From Candidatus Methylaffinis lahnbergensis (GTDB lineage Bacteria; Pseudomonadota; Alphaproteobacteria; Rhizobiales; Beijerinckiaceae): 45,118 bases of DNA. A model generated the notes under the pieces. The model had not been told where the DNA came from, did no database searches, and saw only the letters and a program-made list of their open reading frames with translations. A program made the translations under genes and the position numbers. Below are positions 16,825 to 24,924 of this stretch, piece after piece. The stretch is from the NCBI GenBank assembly GCA_002890675.1, contig PEFW01000021.1:1-45118 (forward strand). Reading direction: 5' to 3'. The first letter of the stretch is position 1; every line of letters starts with the position of its first letter.

Positions 16825-17215
16825 CGGTCTGCGGCCTCATGCCAGCCAGGACTTAACGAAACCCCCGGGCGGGCTTCTCCGTGCATTCACGCACCCGTGC
16901 CGCAACTACAATTTCGAGGCTTTTCCGGAGTTTTTGTGGCGCCTCATTGGCGTTCTTTCCTCATTGGCGTTCTTTATTGTCAGCCGACATTCCCCTGCTG
17001 ACAAGGATTTGATTGCTAGATTTGCGCAACTTTTCCTATTCTGGCAATGCCATCCCCGTTTTGCCGGGCGCAAGCCGGTTTTATTAAGCCAGATTGCGCG
17101 GCCGAATGCCAAGATTAGCCGTTGCTCTGAGCGCGAATCAGGTTTCCGCCATCCCGGTTCGTGTTTCCAAATCATCATGCTATGGTGATTCGGCGGAAAA
17201 TGGAACCAGGTACAC
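16825..17215. other. Divergent intergenic region between brkB-like and transporter operon
   Basis: A 391-bp stretch between two divergently read genes, so it should hold promoters in both directions. It is visibly more A/T-rich than the surrounding coding DNA. No convincing small gene is seen. It contains a 17-bp tandem repeat at 16942-16975. Confidence 0.5.
16942..16975 (+). repeat. Two tandem copies of a 17-bp unit
   Basis: The unit CCTCATTGGCGTTCTTT occurs at 16942-16958 and again directly at 16959-16975, identical. It lies in the divergent promoter region and could be a slippage duplication or paired regulator sites. Confidence 0.85.
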
Positions 17216-19036
17216 ATGGACGATCAGACGAAAAAACCCTCCCCGCCCCAGGGGGACGCGGCGGCGTCAGGCCAGAGGCTCGCGCCGCAATTGTGGATGA
17301 TGGTAAAAACCTTTTGGGTTTCGCCCGGCCGCAACAAACTCATCTTGCTCGGAATCGCGGTCTTCGCCGTTGTCGCGCTGACCGCCTTCCTCCAGATCGA
17401 GCTCAATGCGTGGAACAAGCCATTCTACGATGCGCTCTCGCTCAAGGATTTCGCTGGGTTCTTATACCAGCTCGGGGTCTTTGGGGTGATTGCCGGCACG
17501 TTGTTGGCCTTGAATGTCGCCCAGGCCTTTCTTCGAGAACTGAGCAAGCTGAAATTGCGCGAAGGATTGACCCGAGATCTCTTCGATCAATGGCTCGTGC
17601 CAAAGCGCGCGTTTCGCCTCTCCGGCGCCGGCGAAATCGGCCAAAACCCAGACCAGCGCATCCATGAGGATGCCCGTCATCTGGTGGATACCTCGACCGA
17701 CCTCGGCATTGGCTTGCTCCAATCGACGCTTCTTCTCGCATGCTTTATTACCGTCCTTTGGACCGTTTCGGAAAGCGTAACCTTTTCCGTCGCCGGCAGA
17801 AGCGTCGCTGTGCCTGGCTACATGGTCTGGTGCGCGCTGATCTATGCCGGAATCGCGTCCTATGGAAGCTGGCGGGTCGGGCGTCCGCTAATCGCGCTCA
17901 ACGCCGAACGCTACGCGCGTGAGGCGGATCTGCGGTTCGGCCTCGTTCAAGTCAACGAGCGCACCCACGCCATTGCTCTTTATGGCGGCGAAACGGATGA
18001 AAAGGATTATCTGAACCGCGAGTTCGATCAGGTCCTTGCGATGATGCGGCGGCTGGTCAGCGCGATCACGCGTCTTACCTGGGTTACCGCCGGTTATGGA
18101 TGGTTCGCGATCGTGGCCCCGTTCATCGTGGCGGCGCCTGGATATTTCGCCGGCGATATGTCGCTCGGCGGCCTGATGCTGGCGGTCGGGGCCTTCAATC
18201 AGGTGCAGCAGGCGCTGCGCTGGTTCGTCGACAATTTTAGCACGATCGCCGATTGGCGGGCGACGCTTTTGCGGGTCGCGAGTTTCCGCCTTGCGCTTCT
18301 CGAGATGGACAGGCTCGGCCACGACGCTGGCCGCATCGAGGTTGTTCCCACCGACGACGACAGGCTTGTGTTCGACCGGGTCAGCATCACGTCGCACGGC
18401 GGCTGCACGAGGCTCAGCGAGAATCTTGTCGTAATCAATCCGGGAGAGCGGATTTTGATCATCGGCAAGCGGCTCGACGGCAAGACCAGTCTCTTTAGCG
18501 CGATCGCGGGCCTTTGGCCGTGGGGACGCGGGCGCATCTTGCTGCCGCCGGCGCAAACCATGATGTTCATCTCGCAACAAGATTATATACCGCCTGGCAC
18601 GTTGCGCGGCGCGCTGGCTTATCCAGCAGAGCCCTCGCAATTCACGTACGAGGAATACACGTCCGCGCTGGAGCGGATGAAGCTCACCCATCTGTCGCCG
18701 AACCTCGATCGCGACGCGCGCTGGGAACGGGAATTGACCCCCGAGGACCAGGGCAAGCTCGCCTTCGCCCGGCTGTTGCTGCACAAGCCGCGCTGGATAT
18801 TGCTCGACGACGTAGCAGATCACCTCAACGAGGAAGCGCGCGGCTTTATCATTGATATTTTTGGCCAGGAACTGGCGGACGCGGCGGTCGTTAATATCAG
18901 CCAGGCGGACGCGGTGCGAGGCTTTTACACGCGTGTCCTCCACCTGATCGAAGATCCCGAAGGCGAGCGCCTGGCGCCCTTTACGGTGATCCCCATGGCG
19001 GTACAGCCCGCGAAACAAAAGGCCCCCGCCGTCTGA
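17216..19036 (+). CDS. SbmA/BacA-type ABC transporter half-molecule with eroded ATPase motifs
   Basis: A 606-residue fusion of an SbmA/BacA-like membrane domain and an ABC ATPase (YddA / Rv1819c type). The membrane part has six helices and the family segments LNAWNKPFYDALSLKD, LREGLTRDLFDQWL, GEIGQNPDQRIHEDARH and the helix before YDRLF-like ADLRFGLVQVNE. The ATPase part keeps a Walker A of the form GKRLDGKT (about residue 416) and a Q-loop FISQQDYIPPGTLR. The signature LSxGEQQ is replaced by LTPEDQG (about 506), the Walker B Glu is Asp (LLDDVADHL) and the H-loop His is absent (NISQADAVRGF). It is the first gene of an operon with two glycoside hydrolases. Relatives import peptides or cobalamin; the substrate here is unknown. 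Confidence 0.85.
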   Translation: MDDQTKKPSPPQGDAAASGQRLAPQLWMMVKTFWVSPGRNKLILLGIAVFAVVALTAFLQIELNAWNKPFYDALSLKDFAGFLYQLGVFGVIAGTLLALNVAQAFLRELSKLKLREGLTRDLFDQWLVPKRAFRLSGAGEIGQNPDQRIHEDARHLVDTSTDLGIGLLQSTLLLACFITVLWTVSESVTFSVAGRSVAVPGYMVWCALIYAGIASYGSWRVGRPLIALNAERYAREADLRFGLVQVNERTHAIALYGGETDEKDYLNREFDQVLAMMRRLVSAITRLTWVTAGYGWFAIVAPFIVAAPGYFAGDMSLGGLMLAVGAFNQVQQALRWFVDNFSTIADWRATLLRVASFRLALLEMDRLGHDAGRIEVVPTDDDRLVFDRVSITSHGGCTRLSENLVVINPGERILIIGKRLDGKTSLFSAIAGLWPWGRGRILLPPAQTMMFISQQDYIPPGTLRGALAYPAEPSQFTYEEYTSALERMKLTHLSPNLDRDARWERELTPEDQGKLAFARLLLHKPRWILLDDVADHLNEEARGFIIDIFGQELADAAVVNISQADAVRGFYTRVLHLIEDPEGERLAPFTVIPMAVQPAKQKAPAV

Positions 19037-19062
19037 CCGCTGCAATTAGGAATTGCCAGCCG

Positions 19063-20343
19063 ATGCCAGCCTCTAAGAAACCTTCGCCAAGACACAAGCC
19101 AGCTGCTCATTTGCCGGACGCGGCGCTCGTCGATCTCGTTCAACGCCAGACTTTCCGGTTTTTTTGGGAGGGCGCGCATCCGCTCTGCGGCCTCGCGCGG
19201 GATCGCTCCGGCCTCGCCATGGACCCCGATGACGATCTCGTCGGCACGGGGGGTTCCGGCTTTGCCGTCATGGCGATCATTGTCGCGGCCGAACGCGGCT
19301 GGATCACACGGGACGAAGCAGCGAACCGTCTCGGCATCATGCTCGGTTTTCTGGAACGGGCGCCATGCTACCATGGTCTCTTCCCGCATTACATGAATGG
19401 CCGGACCGGGGCGGCGATAAGGTTTGGCCGCAAGGACGATGGATCCGACATCGTCGAGACGTCGTTTTTGTTTCAGGGCCTCTTATGCGCCCGCCAATAT
19501 TTCAATGCGGACAACCCCGCCGAGAAAAACCTGCGCGATCGGATTACCTGGTTGTGGCTCGATGCCGAATGGAACTGGCACGCGCGGGACGGCCGCCATG
19601 TCTTGACCTGGCATTGGAGTCCCAACAATGGCTTCAGCCTCGATCACGACATCCGCGGCTGGAACGAATGCCTTATTACTTACGTGCTCGCCGCCGCCTC
19701 GCCCCGTTACCCGATCGATCCCGCCGTCTACCATGGCGGTTTCGCGCAAAGCTGCACCTTCATCAACCGCCGCCGCTATTACGATCTCGAGCTGCCGCTC
19801 GGCCCGGACTTCGGCGGGCCCTTGTACTTTTCTCATTATTCATTCTGCGGGCTCGATCCGCGCGGGCTAAAGGACGCCTACGCAAGCTATTTCGAACAAA
19901 ACGTCCAGCATACCCTTATCAATTACGAGCACTGCGTCCGCAATCCCAACGGTCATAAGGGCTTTGGACCTTCGTGCTGGGGCTTAACGGCGAGCGACGA
20001 TCCGGAGGGCTATGCCGGGCATGTGCCCGACAACGACAATGGCGTCATCACTCCCACGGCGGCGCTGTCGAGCTTTCCCTATGCGCCGGAGCAGGCGATG
20101 CGCGCGCTCCGCCGTTTTTACGATGTGATGGGGGATAGAATTTGGGGCCGCTTCGGTTTCACCGATGCCTTCAGCGAGACCCATGACTGGTACGCAAAAA
20201 CCTATCTCGCGATCGACGAGGGGCCGATCGTGATCATGATCGAGAATTATCGGAGCGGGCTTTTGTGGAAGCTGTTCATGGCCGATCCCGATGTCAGGAC
20301 CGGCCTGAAGCGGCTCGGCTTTTCCAGCCCGCATGTCAGTTAG
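19063..20343 (+). CDS. GH144-type glucoamylase-like protein (endo-beta-1,2-glucanase family)
   Basis: A 426-residue protein of the glucoamylase-like PF10091 type, a family that includes the GH144 endo-beta-1,2-glucanases. Family segments are LVDLVQRQTFRFFWEGAHP near the start, GTGGSGFAVMAIIVAAERGW, DIVETSFLFQGLLCARQYF, WHWSPNNGFSL, GWNECLITYVLAAASP, YFSHYSFCGLDPRG and CWGLTASDDPEGY, making an (alpha/alpha)6 barrel. No signal peptide is seen, so it is likely cytoplasmic. Twenty-six bases separate it from the transporter, with a TAGGAATT ribosome site. Together with the GH3 enzyme it could degrade beta-1,2-glucans or cyclic glucans; the linkage preference is inferred from the family. Confidence 0.8.
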   Translation: MPASKKPSPRHKPAAHLPDAALVDLVQRQTFRFFWEGAHPLCGLARDRSGLAMDPDDDLVGTGGSGFAVMAIIVAAERGWITRDEAANRLGIMLGFLERAPCYHGLFPHYMNGRTGAAIRFGRKDDGSDIVETSFLFQGLLCARQYFNADNPAEKNLRDRITWLWLDAEWNWHARDGRHVLTWHWSPNNGFSLDHDIRGWNECLITYVLAAASPRYPIDPAVYHGGFAQSCTFINRRRYYDLELPLGPDFGGPLYFSHYSFCGLDPRGLKDAYASYFEQNVQHTLINYEHCVRNPNGHKGFGPSCWGLTASDDPEGYAGHVPDNDNGVITPTAALSSFPYAPEQAMRALRRFYDVMGDRIWGRFGFTDAFSETHDWYAKTYLAIDEGPIVIMIENYRSGLLWKLFMADPDVRTGLKRLGFSSPHVS

Positions 20344-20354
20344 GAGGCAAGCCG

Positions 20355-21863
20355 ATGGCAACGGCCGGGGCGACCGGGGGCGTTCCGGGCAACGAAAAGA
20401 GTCTGTTGCTAGATTGGATGGCGCGCCAAAACGATGTTTCGGCGGCCCTGATGCTGCGCGCGATTTCGGCGACCCATCTCGTCAAGGAGCGGCCGGGATT
20501 TGGTCAAACGATAAGGCCCTCGCGGGGATCGATACTGGCTTCCACCGCGATCGGCGCCTGGGACCCGGACCCCGACTATTTCTTCCATTGGCTGCGCGAT
20601 TCGGCGCTCGTCGTCGATGCGCTGCGCCATGTGATTGGCGAGGGAGCCTTCGCCGGGGAGGGGCTTTCCCGTTTCAAGGAGTTTATCGCGTTCAGCCTCT
20701 CTCTCAATCGTCTTGACGGGGCCGGTTTTTTGCGGCTTGCCGGCGATTTTAGAAAAAATGTTGAGCCGTTCTTTTTGCAATTCGTGCGGGACGATGGCGA
20801 TCTGCAAAAGATCACGGGGGATCGTGTTCTTGGCGAGCCGCGGTTCAACCCGGACGCGACGCTCGACATTTCTAAATGGTCGCGCCCGCAACACGATGGC
20901 CCAGCCAGGCGGGCTCTTGCCCTGATGCGCTTTTGGCCTCTCGCTGGCCTCGACGACGCGACCCGCGCGTCCATGCGCGCGCTTATCCTGACCGATCTTT
21001 GCTTTATCCTCCGCCACTGGCGCGAGCCCTGTTTCGACATGTGGGAGGAAGAGTTAGGGCACCATTACAGCACCCGGCTTATGCACCATGCGGCGCTCGC
21101 CGATGGCGCTTCTTGGATGGAGGAAGCTGGCGTAGACGAAGCGCGCGCGAACACCTTCCGGGACGCGGCGCGCGAGATCGCAAAAACGCTCGACGAATAC
21201 TGGAACCCAGAAAAGGGCTTTTACGCAAGCCGCCGCGGTGTCGAAAACGGGGTGAGCGGAAAGGATCTCGATTTCGCAACGATTCTCGCGGTGATCCACG
21301 CAGGACGCGAAGGGGGAGCGCACAGCGTTCTCGATCCGAGGGTCATGGCGACCTTTGCTCGGCTCGAGGAACTCTTTGACGCAAGCTACCCGATCAACCG
21401 CGGCCGCCCGGATGACCGGGGCCCGGCCATGGGGCGCTATGCGGACGACCATTACTTCAGCGGTGGCGCCTACTATTTTTCAACGCTCGGCGCGGCGGAA
21501 TTTTACTATGCTCTCGCGGGAGCGGTGGCGGGCGTGGAGGTTCCGGTAACCGCGGACAATAGGGAGTTCTTGCTTCGGTTGGGCGGGGCTGATGATTCCT
21601 TGGCGCTTCCGCCGCCGGCGCCAGAGCATCGAAAACGCCGTTTTGTGGCCTCGCTCCGGCGCGGCGATCAAATCATGGCAACCGTAGCAGCCTATACCCC
21701 CGCATCTGGGGAGCTTTCGGAGCAATTCGACCAAGCAACCGGCGTCCAGACCTCGGCCAAATCCCTCGCCTGGAGCCACGCCGCGTTCATCACCACTTTC
21801 GCCCGCCGGCGGGCCGCCCTTCGCACCGGCGTCGAGCTCTCGCGGTCCGGCGCGGCGCCGTGA
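20355..21863 (+). CDS. GH15 glucan 1,4-alpha-glucosidase (glucoamylase)
   Basis: From the ATG at 20355 (TAGGAGG eight bases upstream) this is a 502-residue glycoside hydrolase family 15 enzyme. It contains the substrate-binding DYFFHWLRDSALVVDAL, the general-acid region FDMWEEELGHHYST and the general-base Glu in GELSEQFDQATGVQTSAKSL, followed by AWSHAAFITTFARRRA. It would release glucose from the non-reducing ends of alpha-glucans. There is no signal peptide or starch-binding domain, so it is probably intracellular and acts on glycogen-like or trehalose-like glucosides. The stop overlaps the start of the LysR gene by four bases (GTGA). Confidence 0.88.
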   Translation: MATAGATGGVPGNEKSLLLDWMARQNDVSAALMLRAISATHLVKERPGFGQTIRPSRGSILASTAIGAWDPDPDYFFHWLRDSALVVDALRHVIGEGAFAGEGLSRFKEFIAFSLSLNRLDGAGFLRLAGDFRKNVEPFFLQFVRDDGDLQKITGDRVLGEPRFNPDATLDISKWSRPQHDGPARRALALMRFWPLAGLDDATRASMRALILTDLCFILRHWREPCFDMWEEELGHHYSTRLMHHAALADGASWMEEAGVDEARANTFRDAAREIAKTLDEYWNPEKGFYASRRGVENGVSGKDLDFATILAVIHAGREGGAHSVLDPRVMATFARLEELFDASYPINRGRPDDRGPAMGRYADDHYFSGGAYYFSTLGAAEFYYALAGAVAGVEVPVTADNREFLLRLGGADDSLALPPPAPEHRKRRFVASLRRGDQIMATVAAYTPASGELSEQFDQATGVQTSAKSLAWSHAAFITTFARRRAALRTGVELSRSGAAP

Positions 21864-22753
21864 TCGACAAGCTCGAATTCTTGATTGCGTTAGCGCGGGA
21901 GCGCAATTTTAGCCGCGCCGCGGAAAGCTGCGGGGTGACCCAGCCCACCTTGTCGGCGGGCATCAAACAGCTCGAAGACACATTGGGCGTGCTGCTCGTC
22001 AATCGCAGCTCGCGCTTTTACGGACTGACGGCGGAAGGCGAGCGCGTGCTCGAATGGGCGAGGCGCATCGTCAGCGACGCGCGCGCCATGCGCCAGGACG
22101 TTCATGCGTCCAAGACCGCGCTCGCTGGGCATTTGACGCTCGCCGCCGTGCCAACCGCGCTCCCCATGGTCGCCGAACTCACCGCGCCTTTCCGGGCCAA
22201 ACATCCGGACGTGCGCTTCACCGTGCTTTCGAGCACATCCCGCGATATCCTGTCCATGCTCGACGATTTCCAAATCGACGCGGGCCTCACTTATCTCGAC
22301 AACGAGCCGCTCGGCCCGCTTCACACGGTGCCGCTTTATCGGGAGCAGTACAGGCTCTTGACCTCCGCCGGAAGCCCGCTCGCCGAGCGCGCGGAGGTGA
22401 CTTGGGCGGATGTCGGTCGCATTCCGCTCTGCCTGCTCACCCCCGACATGCAAAACCGCCGCATTATCGACCGGCTCCTGGCAAATTCCGCCGCGCCGCC
22501 GCCTATCGAATCCAACTCGATGGTGGTCTTATTTTCGCATGCCCGGAGCGGCGGCTGCGCCTGCATCGTGCCGGAAAAGCTCGCCAATCTCCTGGGCGTG
22601 AGCGAGCCGCTGCGTTCAATTCCCATCACGGAGCCCCGCGAACTTCATATCATCGGGCTCGCGTCGCCGCACCGGGAGCCAATTCCGCCATTAACCCGGG
22701 CGCTAGTCGCCGAAGCAGACAGGCTCGCCATGCACAAAAACGGTGACATTTGA
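21860..22753 (+). CDS. fdsR: LysR-family regulator, probable formate dehydrogenase operon regulator
   Basis: A 297-residue LysR-type transcription factor with a GTG start. The N-terminal winged HTH is LEFLIALARERNFSRAAESC, then GVTQPTLSAGIKQLED and LLVNRSSRFYGLTAEGERVL. The rest is a periplasmic-binding-protein-like effector domain. It lies 120 bp upstream of fdsG in the same direction; LysR genes of this type commonly sit beside fds operons and sense formate or redox state. Its start overlaps the GH15 stop, so it may also be read from the glucan operon promoter. The symbol is by position and similarity; target genes are inferred. Confidence 0.8.
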   Translation: MIDKLEFLIALARERNFSRAAESCGVTQPTLSAGIKQLEDTLGVLLVNRSSRFYGLTAEGERVLEWARRIVSDARAMRQDVHASKTALAGHLTLAAVPTALPMVAELTAPFRAKHPDVRFTVLSSTSRDILSMLDDFQIDAGLTYLDNEPLGPLHTVPLYREQYRLLTSAGSPLAERAEVTWADVGRIPLCLLTPDMQNRRIIDRLLANSAAPPPIESNSMVVLFSHARSGGCACIVPEKLANLLGVSEPLRSIPITEPRELHIIGLASPHREPIPPLTRALVAEADRLAMHKNGDI

Positions 22754-22766
22754 GCGATCCCCATTG

Positions 22767-22809
22767 ATAGAAGCTTGTTTTGGCATTTCGATTGATAGAA
22801 AATCTCTAT
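22767..22809 (+). promoter_or_regulatory. LysR-type operator upstream of fdsG
   Basis: A perfect inverted repeat ATAGA-N5-TCTAT lies at 22795-22809 and fits the T-N11-A LysR box. The same ten bases ATTGATAGAA that hold its left arm also occur at 22763-22772, 28 bp upstream, which would give a second half-site. The region is A/T-rich and lies 64 bp before the fdsG start, as expected for an activated promoter. Confidence 0.6.
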
Positions 22810-22873
22810 AAGTTTACAAGACTATTTTATTGATTTTTGGGGGCCAAAGGCTCATATTCCAAGAGCGCACAAA

Positions 22874-23365
22874 ATGGATGGGGAAAGCATGCCCGAGGCC
22901 TCCGCCTGGAACGCCGAGCGCGCAGGGGAGATTATTGCCGAACATGCCGGGCTTGAAGGCCCGATGTTGCCGATCCTGCATGGCTTGCAGGAAGAGTTCG
23001 GTTGTGTCAGCGACGCCGCCGTGCGGCTCATTGCCGAAGCGCTTAATCTTACCCGCGCGGAAGTGCATGGCGTCGTGACGTTCTATCACGATTTTCGCCG
23101 CGAGCCTTGCGGGCCGCACGTTCTGCAGCTTTGCCGGGCCGAAGCCTGCCAGAGCATGGGCAGCGAGGATTTGGCGGCGGCCGTTCTGGCCAAACTCGGT
23201 GTCGGCTGGCATGGCACTACCCGCGATGGCGAACTGACTGTCGAGCCGGTCTATTGCCTTGGTCTTTGTGCCACGTCGCCCTCGGCTCTTCTCGATGGCG
23301 AGCCACTTGGACGCTTGAACCTGGACAAAATCACCGAGGCTCTCGAAGAAGCGCGGGCCGCATGA
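22874..23365 (+). CDS. fdsG: NAD-dependent formate dehydrogenase gamma subunit
   Basis: A 163-residue NuoE-like [2Fe-2S] subunit of the cytoplasmic molybdenum formate dehydrogenase. The helical start leads into LPILHGLQEEFGCVS and VHGVVTFYHDFR, then the thioredoxin-like domain with cluster Cys87 and Cys92 (LCRAEACQSMG) and Cys128 and Cys132 (YCLGLCATSPS). It relays electrons between the FdsA clusters and FMN on FdsB. The alternative start at 22889 has the better ribosome site (GGGGAAAGC), so the mature protein may begin MPEASAW. The stop overlaps the fdsB start by four bases. Confidence 0.93.
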   Translation: MDGESMPEASAWNAERAGEIIAEHAGLEGPMLPILHGLQEEFGCVSDAAVRLIAEALNLTRAEVHGVVTFYHDFRREPCGPHVLQLCRAEACQSMGSEDLAAAVLAKLGVGWHGTTRDGELTVEPVYCLGLCATSPSALLDGEPLGRLNLDKITEALEEARAA

Positions 23366-24913
23366 CGCTTATTTTCGTTCCCAAGGATGCCGCCGCGCTC
23401 GCGGTTGGCGCCAACAAAGTGGCTGCGCGGATTGCAGCGGAGGCGCGTGTGCGCGCGCTTCCGGTCGAGATCGTCCGCACCGGCTCGCGCGGAATGTTCT
23501 TTCTAGAGCCCTTGATCGAGGTCGAGACGGCGCACGGGCGGGTTGGCTACGGCCCGGTATCGGCGTCTGACATCGCGTCCCTCTTCGACGCCGGGCTATT
23601 GACCGGCGGCGCCCATGCGCTGCGGATCGGAAAGCCGGAAGATCATCCGTTTCTTTCAGGCCAGACGCGGCTCACCTTCGCGCGCTGCGGCATTGTCGAT
23701 CCGCTCTCGCTTGCCGATTACGCCGCCTATGACGGCTGGAAGGGGCTCGCGCGAGCCATTGTGATCGGGCCTTCCGCGATCGTTGCCGAGGTGGCGAAAT
23801 CCGGGCTTCGCGGTCGCGGCGGCGCCGGTTTCCCGACCGGGATCAAATGGAAGACCGTCGCCGATACCCAGGCTGACCGGCGTTATGTCGCGTGCAACGC
23901 CGACGAAGGCGACAGCGGCACCTTCGCCGATCGGATGATCATGGAAGGCGATCCATTCGCGCTGATCGAAGGAATGACGATTTGCGGCATCGGCGTCGGC
24001 GCGACCAAAGGCTATGTCTATTGCCGCTCGGAATATCCCCATGCCGGGAAGACGTTTTCGGAGGCTTTGCGGATTGCGCGGGAGGCGGGCTACCTCGGTC
24101 CCAACATCCAAGGCTCGGGCTTTACCTTCGAGCTTGAGCTGCGGATGGGCGCCGGCGCTTATATCTGCGGCGAGGAGACCTCCATGCTCGAAAGCCTGGA
24201 AGGCAAGCGCGGCATCGTGCGCGCGAAGCCACCCCTTCCCGCGCATAAAGGGCTGTTTGCGCGGCCAACCGTCGTCAACAATGTCTTGTCTCTCGTGGCG
24301 GTGCCGACGGTCCTCGATCGCGGCGCCGATTTTTATGCCGGTTTCGGATTCGGGCGTTCGCGCGGAACGATGCCCATCCAGATCGCAGGAAACGTCCGTT
24401 ATGGCGGGCTTTACGAGACTGCTTTCGGCTTGACGCTCGGCGAGATCGTGGATTCGATCGGCGGCGGCACGAGTAGCGGCCGGCCGGTGCGGGCGGTACA
24501 ATGCGGAGGCCCGCTTGGCGCTTATTTCCCCCGCTCGCTCTTCCATACCCCCTATGATTATGAGGCGTTTTCGGCATGCGACGGCCTCGTCGGCCATTGG
24601 CGGCCTCGTCGTTTTCGACGATACCGTCGACATGGCCCTGATGGCGCGGTTCGCGATGGAATTTTGCGCGATCGAAAGCTGCGGCAAGTGCACCCCTTGC
24701 CGGATCGGCGCGACCCGCGGTGTCGAGGTCATCGATCGCGTGCTCGCGGGCGTGAAACCGGCGGAGAATATCGCGCTCCTGGAAGACCTTTGCAATACGA
24801 TGAAATTCGGGTCACTCTGCGCGCTCGGGGGGTTCGTGCCCTATCCCGTGATGAGCGCGGTTCGCCACTTTAGGGCAGATTTCGCGCCGCGTGCTCTTGC
24901 CGCCGCTGAATGA
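23362..24913 (+). pseudogene. fdsB: Formate dehydrogenase beta subunit, apparent one-base frameshift
   Basis: NuoF-like subunit that carries FMN, binds NAD and holds a 4Fe-4S cluster; about 516 residues when corrected. From the ATG at 23362 the frame shows the FMN site GLRGRGGAGFPTGIKW, CNADEGDSGTFADR, and ICGEETSMLESLEGKRG. At codon about 411 (base 24596-24598, CATTGG) an extra T appears; without it the protein reads on as GHGGLVVFDDTVDMAL, ESCGKCTPCRIGATRG and LCALGGF, which is now in another frame to 24913. As written the product would lack the 4Fe-4S motif and end in an arginine-rich tail at 24873. A sequencing error is a real possibility because the rest is fully conserved. Confidence 0.9.
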
Positions 24914-24924
24914 GGAAGACTGCC

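Noticed and set aside
17888..19045. A 385-codon minus-strand frame opposite the ABC transporter
   Set aside because: The plus-strand protein has clear transporter motifs; the reverse frame has none.
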